From NCBI GenBank assembly GCA_004335835.1, contig RWJK01001755.1:1-64000 (forward strand): 64,000 nucleotides of DNA, in the 5' to 3' direction. The notes beneath the pieces were generated by a model. It was not told the DNA's origin, searched no databases, and saw only the letters and a program-made list of their open reading frames with translations. Source of the DNA: Scenedesmus sp. ARA3. Taxonomy: Eukaryota > Chlorophyta > Chlorophyceae > Sphaeropleales > Scenedesmaceae. This document shows, piece by piece, positions 31,619 to 43,700 of the stretch; position 1 is the stretch's first letter, and the number at the start of each line of letters is the position of its first letter. Position numbers and translations under genes: made by a program.

Positions 31619-33668
31619 ATGTCTTTTATGCGCGGCACAGGTAGGAAGTTTTGACTATTAAACATTTTTTGAAAATGCCTAGTGCTCTTCTGGGGCGTTC
31701 TCGAGTTGCAGGAATCCAGCATACCGTGGTATCGGCAGCTGGCGCCTACAGCACCACTATCACCCTGGCAGTGCATAGATCATAAGTTCAAAAGGGTGTC
31801 GAACTTGCAGCTTCTGATGGGCAATGACTATGAACCGTCCTGTGCAAGCGTTGCGCTTGACCGGCTGCGACCGCGCGTAGCCCTGATCAATTGCAAGCCA
31901 GCATTTAATGTGATAAACGTCAGCGTATATGCTCACCATGTCTCAGGTATCGCAAGCGTGAGTGTTGGCTGGCCAATGCACAGGGACAGGTGGTAGGGCA
32001 ACTGCTGCAGCCACCCCCCTCTGCAGGCAGGCAGGACAGTTGACAGCCCATGGTCATCAGCAGCAAATGCCCATCTCAACCACTACTCCTCATCAACACC
32101 TTGTGCCCTATTCCTCTGCACCCTTCTTGCGCGTCTCGTCCTGCGCGTTGCTGCCTGCAGCCAGCCACCCATGGCACGACCTGAGCCCAGGCAGCGATGC
32201 ACCAAACGTGGTCAACGCTGTGATTGAGATCCCCCGCGGGTCAAAGGTCAAGTACGAGCTGGACAAGGACACCGGCCTGCTGTACGTTGACCGCATCCTG
32301 TACTCCAGCGTGGTGTACCCGCACAACTATGGCTTCATCCCCAAGACGCTGTGCGAGGATGCAGACCCCCTGGACGTGCTGGTACTCATGCAGGTGGGGA
32401 CCATTGCATCTGCTGCGGTGGTATGCCTTTCTGTAATCACATCTGTTCCTCCTGTGCTAGGGTGATGGCGAGAGCAGCTGCACTGGGGGTGGATGGGCTG
32501 GCGACTCCTGCTTGGGCGCAGCTGGCGATGCTGTTGGCGCCAGCCAACCCAACATCATTGACTGCTGGCAAGGCCGCATAAGTCACAAGGCACAACAGAA
32601 CAACTGGCTCCTGTGTACCACCATCCGCTCTAATACACACTGCCGTGCCCCTGCTTGTCCTGCCTGCCTTGCCTCAACTCCGCAGGAGCCCGTGGTGCCC
32701 ATGTGCTTCCTGCGCGTGCGGCCCATCGGCGTGATGCAAATGCTGGACCAGGGCGAGCAGGACGACAAGCTCATCGCGGTGCACGCGGACGACCCCGAGT
32801 ACAAGAGCTTCACAGACATCAGCCAGCTGCCCAGCCACAGGCTGGCGGAGATCAGGCGGTGAGCAGCAGGGGCGGGCAGGATAGGGCGATGAGCCGCTGG
32901 AGGACGGGATAGGGCAGCTGCGCCATGGTGCGCGCACGTTGCTGCAGAGCAGAGGGGTTGCGTGCAAGTCGCTTGTGCAGCAGTGAGCTCAGCAGGTGTT
33001 CATGCAAGTGGCGGTGAAATATCAGCCAGGACCAGCAGCTGCTGCTGCCCGCTGGGCATGTGCAGGCACGCGGCGAGGTTGGGTTTGCTGCTGTCACCTA
33101 GCTGGCTGCGCGCCGCACGTGTTCCTGGCGGGCTGGCCGCGGGTTGGTGTGCTTACGCATTGTCGATGGGCGTGCTGTGCTTGGTTGACATGCTGCCGTG
33201 CTGGCGCTGTCCGCAGGTTCTTTGAGGACTACAAGAAGAACGAGCACAAGGACGTCAAGGTGGACGACATCCTGGGAGCAGCCGACGCCATGAAGTGCGT
33301 CAAGGACAGCCTCAACATGTACCAGGTGCGGCGCACAGCATGTATGATAGTAATTTTTGTAATCTCTATGTCTACAGCAGCAGCAGCAGCTGTGCAGCTG
33401 TGGGACAGAGCGGTGGTAGGTAGAGACAATACACATGCTGCTCTGTGTTTGGTGGTTTGTGATGTGGTGCGCAAGGCAGCAGCATGGACGGTGTGTGACT
33501 AGGCAAGTTTGTCCTGCAGGACTGGCAGAAGCAGTCGTGATGCATTGGATGTTTGCTTTCGGTCACATCAGCGTGGTGCATCTGTCTCACTGATGGCTGC
33601 GTGTGCGTCTGCTGCTGTGCGTGCAGGAGCACTACGTGCCCAGGAAGCTCAGGGTGCACTACGAGTAA
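31619..33668 (+). CDS. Soluble inorganic pyrophosphatase (family I)
   Basis: Hydrolyses pyrophosphate to two phosphates with Mg2+, pulling biosynthetic reactions forward. Exons 31619-31640, 32161-32393, 32686-32858, 33217-33325 and 33627-33668 join in frame to 192 residues. Exon 1 encodes just seven residues (MSFMRGT) plus one base and is separated by a 520-bp intron, yet it restores the codon before SHPWHDL exactly. Conserved blocks are [28 protein letters not shown] and the signature [10 protein letters not shown] with its metal-binding aspartates, then [14 protein letters not shown] and [14 protein letters not shown]. The absence of a presequence suggests the cytosolic enzyme. The C-terminus is [13 protein letters not shown] in this model; a competing short last exon lies at 33520-33540. 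Family is certain. Confidence 0.93.
33520..33540 (+). other. Possible alternative terminal exon of the pyrophosphatase gene
   Basis: After a gtttgtcctgcag acceptor, the sequence reads DWQKQS and a stop in the phase left by the donor at 33325. It is mutually exclusive with the 33627-33668 exon because no donor follows it. Either may be the real end; both have acceptable acceptors. Confidence 0.35.
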
Positions 33669-35045
33669 GCAGCAGCTGCTGCAACAGGAGTGGCAACAGT
33701 TGCAGCAGCAGCAGGAGCAGCAGCAGGAGCAACAGCAGGAGCAGCAGTGAACAGCAGTGGTACCGTGTGTGTGAACATACATGCAGCAGGAAGTGATGCA
33801 GCAGTGCTTGGGGTGGACATTGCTGCATACTACAAGCTGAGAGCTGCAGCCTTCTCTGGTAGAAGCGCCGGGTCAGCATGCTATGAGCACGGCTGAATAT
33901 TTGCAGTGTGGTGTGAAACACTGTAGAACCGGTTCAATCAAGAGACTACTACTACTAGTTTCTACTTGTCTGGGCTGCAGCCTGACAGTGGCAGCGTTAG
34001 TGTTATTTGCTCTTTTGTTTTGGCTCGCAGGGAAAGCTGTGCTGCAAGAAATCCTGCATGTGCCATGCTGTGCCACGCTTTGTATAGCTGAACCAATTGG
34101 GCTGTGTTATGGCAGGCATGTAGGTGTGTGCAGCAGGGGTTGAGCGCATGCAAGATGGAGTGTGTGTGCAGCTGTCTGGCAATGTCAGGGGTATTGCTGA
34201 ATTCAGCAGTTGTTGGCACCAACAAAGCTATCAACCTGGTACGGTTTCCATCTTGTTCCAATGTCTTTCTTGATTGGGCGTGTGTGGCAGCTTGATATGC
34301 TGTGTGGCCGTGTAACATTGGAACACCTTCATGTGTGCAAAGCCGCTGGAGTGTCCTTGCAAGGACCAGCTAGCTGTGCACTCAACGTGGGCACGCTAAC
34401 AGCCTGACCACGGAGATGCCCCCTTGCGTGGCTTGAGCACGCCCTCAGGCTGCGAGGTGGGAACTAGCGCAAGCTTGGAAACAGAAGCACAGCATGCATG
34501 CAGATGCTGCCAGCACACATATGCTTGCGTCTGGCGGCCAGCATCCCGGACTGTGAAGGGCCCTGCACACGTGTGCGGAGTCTGCAGACTGCTTCATCAG
34601 CCATCCTGCATTCTGCAGCTGAACACGCTGACGCGGGCCCGTACCTCCCCGCACTGTAACTCCGCTGCGTTTTCATATCACAGCGTTGGCAGCCCGTTCT
34701 CGGTGATAAAAATCTGCGAAGTAATGCTTGAAACACGGCGAGAAGGGCGTAAGCTTGCGGTTCTGGGGTGGCGTAAGCTGACGAGGCTAGGGGGCGTAAT
34801 CATATGACGGCAGTTCTGTCAGGCAGTGCTGTCAGGCACTGCCTGTCCTGTAGATGATAAACTGCGTTGCCGCGAAACGCCACGGAACATGTACACGAAG
34901 CAGATGCAGAGCATTGTGTGGTATTTTCCATGTCACCAGATGTGCTATCAACAGCTGTGGCACTCGTACTTTCGACAAACCTGCGAGCTGCGCTGCAGAC
35001 CCTGTCCGTGCAATCAATCGAGCGGCACAGCAACTGTACATAAAG
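33669..35045. other. Intergenic region between two plus-strand genes
   Basis: Contains the pyrophosphatase 3' UTR, with Gln-codon-like CAG runs at 33690-33750 and a TGTAA at 34311-34315, and the upstream region of the secreted protein gene. No supported gene. Confidence 0.45.
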
Positions 35046-38000
35046 ATGGATGCCATTCAACAGTGCTGCAAGTACCGTATTTCCTGCCTGCTCGCAGCAC
35101 TTCTGCTGTGTGCCTGCAGGCTGTGTGCTGGCCAGCAGCAGGTGGAGGACACGCCTGCAAGTGCTGTCTGTCCCAGTAGCACTATCATCCACACTACGCC
35201 CCCTGCTACACCGCTGAGGTTCACTCCTGGTCGCACCTACAAGCTGGGACCAGGCACCTACACCATGGCTGCTACTGTTGGCCTGGCAGCTGGCAAGACA
35301 CTCTGCATCATTGGCAGCGCCAGCCAGCCCACCATCGTGCTGCCCCCCAGAACTGCTGCAGGCACATCAAAAGCCAGCAAGCTGCACTTCACCCTGCAAG
35401 GAGGCCGCCTGCTGCTCATTAATGTCACGCTATCAGGGCACCTGCAGGGCCCACAGCTGGGCGGCGGCGGTGTGGTGATCATGGGCAGCAACAGCAGTGG
35501 CAGCAACAGCAGTGGCAGCAACAGCAGCGGCAGCCCGCAAGGCGTTGCATCCGTGCTGGTCACAAACAGAGTGACATTCAGGTGACAATCTGTACTGTTT
35601 ACACGGGTGTACAAAAGCATGTGCATGTCTGCTGCTGCGCTGAGTGAATGCAAATGACGCAGCCAGGCGTAAGGCTTTTGCGCACAGTAGCTGCATGGTG
35701 CCTGTTGTCTGTGGTAGCAGGACTGTTGCGCAGATTGTCATCAGCGCCCGCTCTGCTTTTTATGCTGACTGTGCCATGCAGCGGCATCAGCCCCAGAGCT
35801 GTGGCTAACACTGAAGACCCCACAGCTGTTCTCTCTCTCAAAGACACCTCATTCCTCAACAACAGTCACGCCAGCAGCATTGGCTGCTCCTCAATGGCAG
35901 TGGTTCGCCGCCGGGACAATAGAGGGGTGCCTGGCGGTGTACAACCCGAACTGATGTACGAAGAGACAGTCTGCTACACCTCGGAGGTGTGTGCAAAAGG
36001 CATGCTGTGCAGCTCAGTAGGCCTGTGCTGGTGTACTTCTTGACTGCATACTGTCCATTGCAGTGTGTTCACCGTAGTGACCAGCTGCACACCATATTGG
36101 CCCTGTGTTCAGCACCATGGCGCATCACCCATTCAAGCGCTCACTATGATGACATTGCCACACGGCAAGCAATGCTCATGGCATATGCACAGCCAGCCCT
36201 GACAGCAAGCTGAACGATATCACACACAGTGCGGTGCATGATGACTAGGCACAGAGCCAGCCTGGGTGGCTAGCTACCCAGGTGACCTGGCTGGCCACTT
36301 GGCCATGGCATGCGCTGCAGTCATGGATGTTTCAGAGGAATCATTCATGCACGATTACGACATGCATGTGTGCTTTGAAGATGCACAGCTGCTTCTTGCA
36401 TCGTGCTTAGGTTCACCTGCATGCAAACCCGCAAGCTTACATGTGCAGGCTGCGGTGTCTGATGCATCTTTACATTCTTGCTGCTGCAGGATGAGGTTGG
36501 CGCTGCAGGCCTGACCACTGTCTCCAATGCCTCCTTCTCCGGCACAACACGCTTCATCGGCAACGAGTGGGGAGCACTGCAAACCAGGTGGCCGCACGTG
36601 GAAGTAGGCACAATGTAATGCATGGTACTGTGCCAACGGTGTGCTTGCATTCTGGCGACTGCATTACCATCGCAAAGACTACTGCTGCATCATTTGTGGC
36701 TCGCTCCACAGCGCCTGTGCATGTTGGCATAACTCATTGCTGCAACGTCGCAGCAGGATCCCATGACGCAAATGCAAGTCAGCTTGCATTCTGCCTGCTT
36801 CAGCACAGCAGGCATGCTGTGTGCCTAGCGTGCACGCAGGAAACCATAATGTACGGAGCTGGCACCAGACAGTGATAGTCCTGCCTCAAACTGAGCCTGC
36901 AAACTGTGCACACCCTTGCAGGGGGGGAGGCGGCTGTTGGTGGGATTGGTCTAAAGATTGTACAGAAGCAATCATTGGTGGCCCGCTCGCAGTCACGTTT
37001 GACGGGCCACTGGTGCTGCAAGGCAACTCGAAAGCGATTAACTATTCCACGTCCTACAACATGTCGGGCGAGGTACCGGTATGGATTCCAATCCAGGGTG
37101 CGGCTATGCACGCCAGGCACACAACACTGCTGGTGAAGGGCCCAACCACCATCACTGGGCACATGCAGGATGCTGTTGCGGTGGTGCGAGGTACAGCCCA
37201 ATTCATGGGGCCAGTCACAGCAATCAACAACCAGATATATGTCCCCACAGATTCATCCTCTCCAGGTCCTCACCCTGCGGCTGCAGTGCTGGCATTCCAA
37301 AATGCACCGTGCGACTTTCCACAGCAGCTTTGTTTGTGCTCAAGACAAGAGGCCATCCCAAGCCGTACCTGCACCAGCCACTGAGCTCAACACAGCATGC
37401 ATCTCAGCGTGGGGGTCTTCACTGGACTTCCGTAGCACAGTTACGGCAAACAACAACGTGTGCACAACGGGTGCGCCTGTCTTGCATTGTTATGGGAGTG
37501 ACGTCCGCTTCAGGGGCCGTGCACAGTTCTCCAATAACGCTCGCAACCAAGCCCTTACTTCAAGGATGTTTATATGGGGCTTCGACGACTTTGATGTGGG
37601 CGGCGGTGCCTGGAGCACATGGAGCTGCAGGATTGTCGCTGATAAGCGTGTGGGGTTTCATAACAACAGCGCAGTTGCGTTCACACCGGCGCTAGGGACT
37701 GGTGGGGCAGTGAGCGCGAGTAACAGCTCGATCGTGTTCAAAAGTGGCTTGGACGTTGTTGGCAACGAGGCTCCCCTAGGCGGCGGGCTTTTTCTGGCTG
37801 GCTCGTTGTTGAAGGTGTCAGGCGGCAGCCTGTTGTGCCGGGACAACGTTGCAGCGCGTCAGGGCGGCTGCATGTACGCTATGGGCCCGGCCCCGTTTTG
37901 GGAGGATTTACGTATTCACCCACCGCCGTGGGGCGTTAGGTCTGTTGTACTGTGGAACAGCACGTCTTCTTGTGTGCAGAACAACAGCGCATCCAACCTT

Positions 38001-38351
38001 ACAGAATTTTCCATGTATACCGACGTCAGTTACGGCTTCACTGGCACCTGCCTGGCGGCGCTGGCTATTGCTGACAGCCAGGTTGACTTTGTTGGGCCGG
38101 GTCACAACTTTGGCAACAACCACTCTCCACCTGGCAGCACCAGCTGTGACATAGTCACATTCACAGCATTGCCAGCATCAAATCCGCGGAGGAATGCCAC
38201 TGACACCAGCTTCACCTGCAACGGTGCACGCAAGCGATCCATTGGGGCTTACACCATTGGGGGGGACGTGTGTGGCAGCAACTGCACAGACAACGACTGC
38301 TCATGCCCATCGCCCGGCGAATGGTCAGTAGCTGCATGCAAGTGCACGTGA
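35046..38351 (+). CDS. Secreted, Cys-rich beta-helix-like protein with Pmp-type repeats
   Basis: Unnamed extracellular or wall-associated protein. Exons 35046-35581, 35782-35986, 36490-36587 and 36922-37265 are in phase; a last exon from 37408 to 38351 follows if a phase-compatible intron with a weak GTCCTC donor (37266-37407) is accepted, giving 708 residues. The ATG at 35046 starts a classical signal peptide with core ISCLLAALLLCACRLCAG. Later parts show repeated N[NS]-rich strands such as FLNNSHASS, RFIGNEWGAL, VTFDGPLVLQGNS and GGGLFLAGSLLKVSGGSLLC, the GG-and-FxxN style of polymorphic-membrane-protein and pectin-lyase-like beta helices. The C-terminus is Cys-rich (GGDVCGSNCTDNDCSCPSP). 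Many N-glycosylation sites are present. The 37.26-37.41 kb junction may instead be a frameshift. Confidence 0.65.
35484..35528. repeat. Three 15-bp units encoding Gly-Ser-Asn-Ser-Ser
   Basis: Three tandem copies of ggcagcaacagcagt, the third differing in the last base, near the end of exon 1 of the secreted protein gene. Each copy adds a potential N-glycosylation sequon. Confidence 0.9.
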
Positions 38352-40777
38352 TCCTCGTGCTGGCTGCACACTTTCATAGCAGAGAGTTGGGGAGATTGCC
38401 TTAATGTGATCTGCTGGGATGGCGTTGCCAAGGTGACCAGTCAGTTGTTCTGAGGTGTCACTCGTGCATCATGGAACCGTTTTGGCAAAGCCTGCCATAG
38501 CGTCATTGCAGACTCCACACGTACCAGACAGATGATCCTTTGAGTGGAGCTGTCAGTGTGTTTGTGCATTAACGCTGCACAACTATGCGATGAGCTGCTA
38601 ATTGCGGCGGTGTTCTTGCTTAGTGCGGTACACAAGTCCTGGCCCCTGTGAGAACTGACAAGTTCAGTCACCAGTGACCCTTGCAAGTCCAGGGTGGGGC
38701 CCCTTTGCCTGGAAGGCCTATAATGAGTGGAATCTTGTGGCTGTACCTGGCAGGCGTTGTGTTCCTCAACTTACTGTGGCTCTGATACATATTGCCAATA
38801 CCATGACCACCTGATTCTGTGTGCTCCAGCACACGTTTGCGTTGCAGCAACAATCCACCCCCACAACTAGGCATTGAATGCCGGCGCTGTCCAACTGCGC
38901 AGCTGCACTGTCATCATGCTGGTGGCAGCCGGCGGTGGTTTTGTACTTTCACACAGACACTGGAGCAGGGAGTGAGCCTGCATTGACTGGCTTGCACCAG
39001 ACAGCAACTGCTTGTAATTCTCTGGTCCCCAGCTCGCCCGGGCTTCATGCCCATACGGGCCCATGCATCATGATGGGCCGGGCGTGCCCGTCTACATTTG
39101 CCTTGGCAAGCACCAAGCATTTGCTGGCTGAACTGCTTGCTGTGCCGGCAAAGGCGTAGCCTGCACCGCAAACATAGTGGCTATCAGGATCTTGCTGCTC
39201 CGCTGGAATCCTGCTCATGCTGAAGTGCAAAGCACATTGATCCAGCCAACTGCATGCGCTGCAAGCCCGGGATCCTGCAGGGACGCTGTCACAACATAGT
39301 TGGGCCAGGCTGTTGCAGCTGCAGCAATAGCTAGTGAGGCAAAACAGCTCACAGTTGAGCTCGGGCTGTGCCACACGACCATGCAGTATGCTTGCAGCCC
39401 AAGTGAAGCCTGCGCGCTGCAAGGCCAGACATGCTGCTGCAGCACTGCCCTGTAAAGACGTAGCACCCAGGCCCAATATAAGGCCCAATATATGGCCAGC
39501 CACAGCTGTGGCTGCAGCTGCAGCTTCAAGTTGTTACGGGTAAATGATGGCTACCACAAGATGGCGACTACAGCTGTCCACTGCCCTAGCACAAGCTTGC
39601 TGGGTGTTTTGCAGCATGTGCTGCTTGCCTCAATGCCGTCTGGCCAGCATGTGAAGACTGCGACTGCACCCACACAATACTGCAACACCACAATCTGCTG
39701 CAATCATCAAATGGTTGCATGATACGCAGCCTCTTTTGTTGTCTGGGTCACACGCCCGCCTAGCAATTGGCAGGCCATCAAGCTAGCGCTGTGCAGATCA
39801 ATGGCAGGCGCAACCCTGCGCTGCTGAAGCTGTAAGCAGCCAGCTGCCCTGACACACCATGCATTGACCTGCGAGGCATCAGCGCATCCATGTAATACCT
39901 GCTGAATGCAGCAGCTGGGCGGCTCACATTCTGTTGCTGACGCAAAAAAAAGTATCGCTGCAGAACAGTAACTACTGACAGAGGGATGCCTGCTCGTGTG
40001 TCAAAGTAGCCACATGTGTACAGGGCTGGCGGAATGCACGCACAGACATTTGAAGTTCCTGTAGCTGCAACAAAAATGCCAAGACCCAACACCATGAAAC
40101 CATACAAGACTTCACCCCACCACATAGACCTGATGCTTGTTCCACAAAACTGCTCATCAATACAATCACGAAGGTCTGGTACCTTTTCAGCATTATCCAA
40201 AAACCAAACAGCAGACGGGGCGGGTGGAGGTAGCTACAGGTCTGCGCTCACCGAACAACAATATCTGGATCATGCATGACTGTGAGTGGTCTGCCGCAGA
40301 CTCTGCAGCAGTGCACTGGTATTGTACAAGCCACACATGCAAAATACCACTGCTTCAAGGAACCAACATCACCACAGTGAATGATTCCTGCAGCAACCAA
40401 TACATTGACAGATCCCTCTGCCTTGCTATGCTCCAACCAACATCCCCGGGTCAAGAAAGGCAGGACTGCCTGCAATGCATCCTTTTGCACAAACACTTCG
40501 GGAGCAGCTCCCTGATAGCTGTGCCAGTAGGCACAGGCTGCTGTGCTTTGAAGCAGGCAGCTGGTTTATGCACACTTCTCTTGCAGTTGCAGCAGCAACG
40601 CCCACTCCCCAGACGTGCATGCTGCTGGTGCTGCCTCGCAGCGCGTCACTGGTTTTGTCCGCAACACCTCTCATTCAAAGTGCATGAAAATGAACACAGA
40701 GGAAGAAACACTCGCATGCATGCCAAAGGCAAGCATTAAAATCATTACGCATATCTGTTGAACTTGTTTGGTTCCGG
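38352..40777. other. Convergent intergenic region with an unexplained coding-like segment
   Basis: Between the secreted protein stop and the channel gene stop. A minus-strand frame from 40200 to 39778 reads 140 residues with hydrophobic stretch YGFMVLGLGIFVAATG and CACIPPALYTCGYFD, in codons ending more often in A or T than neighbouring genes. No partner exon could be placed with confidence. A plus TGTAA occurs at 39013-39017. The rest shows nothing I can name. Confidence 0.35.
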
Positions 40778-43700
40778 TCACACATCACTCAGACTGCCTG
40801 CACTGCTACCTGTGCTGCTCGTACTGCTGGCACTGCTCGCGCTGCTGCCTGCGCTGCCAGCGCTGCCGCAGCTGCCGGCGCTGCCACCCGACCTGCTGCC
40901 GGCCCTGCCCGCCACCCATTGTGCACGCTGCGTGGTCTCCAGCTCCTTGTCGTCGTGGCTGCCCGTGGTGGCCACGTGCGGGTGCGCCGCCATGCCGCGC
41001 AGCACGATGAACTTGAGGTGCCCGTCGCCGCTGTTCCACACGCGCGGCTGGCAGCGCTCCTGCAGGAGCAGGCAGTGGCACAGACAGCGGCGCAGATTAT
41101 GACTCAGCAAGTCGCACCTGTTGACACAGAGACAAACCGGTCACCTCGGTCTGTAACAGGGCTCATGGCAGGCACGGCAGCTGCGCAGCAGCAACTTTCA
41201 CCCTGCAGCAGCCCCACGCGCCACTCCCCTACACTCCAAACCCCAACCACAGCACCATGCTGCAATGGCCTAAGCCGAGCTGCAGCACCAGCCATGCAGC
41301 CGTGCAGGCCCAGCACCACTCAACTCACGCACCTCCATGCCTACAGGGTCCACCACTGTGTGGAGCGGCTCGTCCAGGTGGTCGGGGATGGCGTAGTAGC
41401 CCAGCAGCACGTCGCCCACCGCCTGGCAGCGCGCCACCAGCTGCCAGAAGTTGATGGCCTCGTGCAGCCCGGCATATGCGGAGGAGTCCACGATGGTCAG
41501 CTGCGCGTCCTCGCCCAGCCGCGTGACCGGGTACAGCATCAGCGGGTTCACCGCGAGCTGCAGCGCACATCAGCAGGCCACAGCAGCCGTTTGCATCCTG
41601 TTGTTGAGCGCTGTGCTTGCCTGAAGCAACAACACGTACGCGTCTGACAACTCACGTACCAGGAGGTCTCCTGTCATGTAGGTACATCGTGCGCATGCAA
41701 TCCGTTCTGGAACACGCTCAAAGCATGCCGCAGTGATCACTGCCGTGTTGGCGCAGTATTGCAACACTGTTGCAGCAACTGGCGCAATGCATGAAGCTGG
41801 CCGCTGCGCTGCTGCCGCTGCGCCGCACCTGTGCCAGCATCTTGGCGGAGAAGCTGTTGAGGTTGACGCTGATGCCCAGCGGCAGCCTGTTGCGGTCCTC
41901 AAAGCGCGTCAGCCCCTCAGTGGCCACCTTCTGGCAGATGATGTCTGCAGCGAGCCAGCAAGGCAGCCATCAAGGCAGACAGGCACCAGCACAAGTCAGT
42001 CGCCGGCCATGCAGGCATGACTTGCGGCGGCTTGTAGCAATGCCAGTGGCAGCGGCTGACGCTGATTTCAGCGCTGCAAGCTGTACTTTAACCACAGCCT
42101 CATAGCCCCACCCCTGTCCACTCACTGATGGGTGGCAGCCTGCTGTCCTCCAGCAGCTTGCGCACGTTGAGCTGCGTGACCATGACCAGGCTGTCCAGGC
42201 GCAGCACGCTGGGCTCGTCCAGGGAGTCAATGCCATTGCCATCGTAGCTGTCAGGGTCCACCCACAGCTCATCGCACAGCACCAGTGCGCAGCGGAAGGT
42301 GGACATGTCCAGCTTGGCGGCCAGGCTGCTGCGCTGCAGCGGATTGGCGTTCACGTGGTGCACCTGCGCACGTGCAACACAGTTTGAAAGGAGTGGTGAG
42401 CATGTTGTAGCCATGCACATCGCACTTGCTGCATGCTAGGGACGGGCTTAGCAGCAGCACCATGCAGCCGTACAAAAAGCCTTCCGCGCAGCGCCGTGCC
42501 GCACCTTGATGTAGTCCAGGGTGGTGTTCTGCAGCACCGCGCCCAGCGTATCGTCGGGGTTGTGCGTGTTTGCGAACACCACCTCGCTGCCTGCGGGCAG
42601 CGGGCTGAGCCCGTGGTCCAGCTCCTTAATGAGGTCCGCCATGAGGCACTTGGGGCCCCAGCCCAGCACCAGCACGCGCTCAGGGCCCTCGTCAACCTGT
42701 GGGTGGGTGGGTGTGTTGGCCGGCACAACAAATGAGGCGTTGCGTACGCGTAAGCAGCTGCTATGTGGTGCCAAGCTTACAGGAAACACACGTAATGCGG
42801 ACCAGAGATGGGCAGCTGTGCGTATGGCAAAAGCTGCAAGTGGTGATGCTGCTGCGTCCCTCAACACCAACTGTCATCAAGCGCCCACCAGGCAGGCAGC
42901 AAGCCAGGTGATCGGCAGGACTCGAAACGTACACACCTGTAGGTACTCTGACGGCACCATCAGCGTCGCCTGCGCTGTGGCAAAAGCCTCAGCCAGGGGG
43001 TCAGCACTGCGCGCAACAGGCATGGCCAGCGCCCCGGCATTGCTGCTGCCCAGCCCCATGGCCCCGCTGCCACCCACTGGCCGCTTGCTGCTTGCAGCGC
43101 TGCTGATGCCTGGCATGCTGAACCGAGGCCAAAGCGCCCCAGTAGCTTTGTGCGGTGCGCGCACGCCTGACAGCACAGGCCAGTCTGTCGTGCGCAGGCC
43201 TGCTGGGGTGCTGCGGCCGCTGCTGCTGTTGCTAGCATCACAGTTGACTGAGCCAGGCCACTCACAGCGCGGGCCACTCACTCCACTCAGCCAGTGCTGC
43301 CGTGGCAGCAGCGCCGTGCTGCTGCCACCTGCAGCAGTGCTAGCAGCGCCAGTGGCGCGGCCGTGCGCTGCAGCACCAGCAGGCACAGCAGCCACAGCTG
43401 CTTTGCTCTTATCCATGGCGTGGCTGGCCGCTACCAAACTGCTGGCTGCCACCAGCTGCGACACGCTCACAATGTTGTTCTGCAGCTGCGGTGCCTTGCT
43501 GCTGCCACTGTCATTGCTGCTGCTGCCGCCCGCCTCCACCTGCCTCCGCAGCGCCTCCACCTGGCTCAGCCCCGCCTTGCTCCAGTCCTCCATCGCTGGC
43601 AGCCACTCATGGCTGACACTGGTGGCATCATGCGAGTGCATAGAGGCAGCCGCTGCTGCCGCCAGCGCAGGCGTCGCCAGCTGCGCCGTGCCGTGCACCA

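Noticed and set aside
40137..40739. 200-codon plus-strand open frame
   Set aside because: No recognisable motif, Cys-rich and irregular composition, and it overlaps the more ordered minus-strand frame. Not enough to call a gene.
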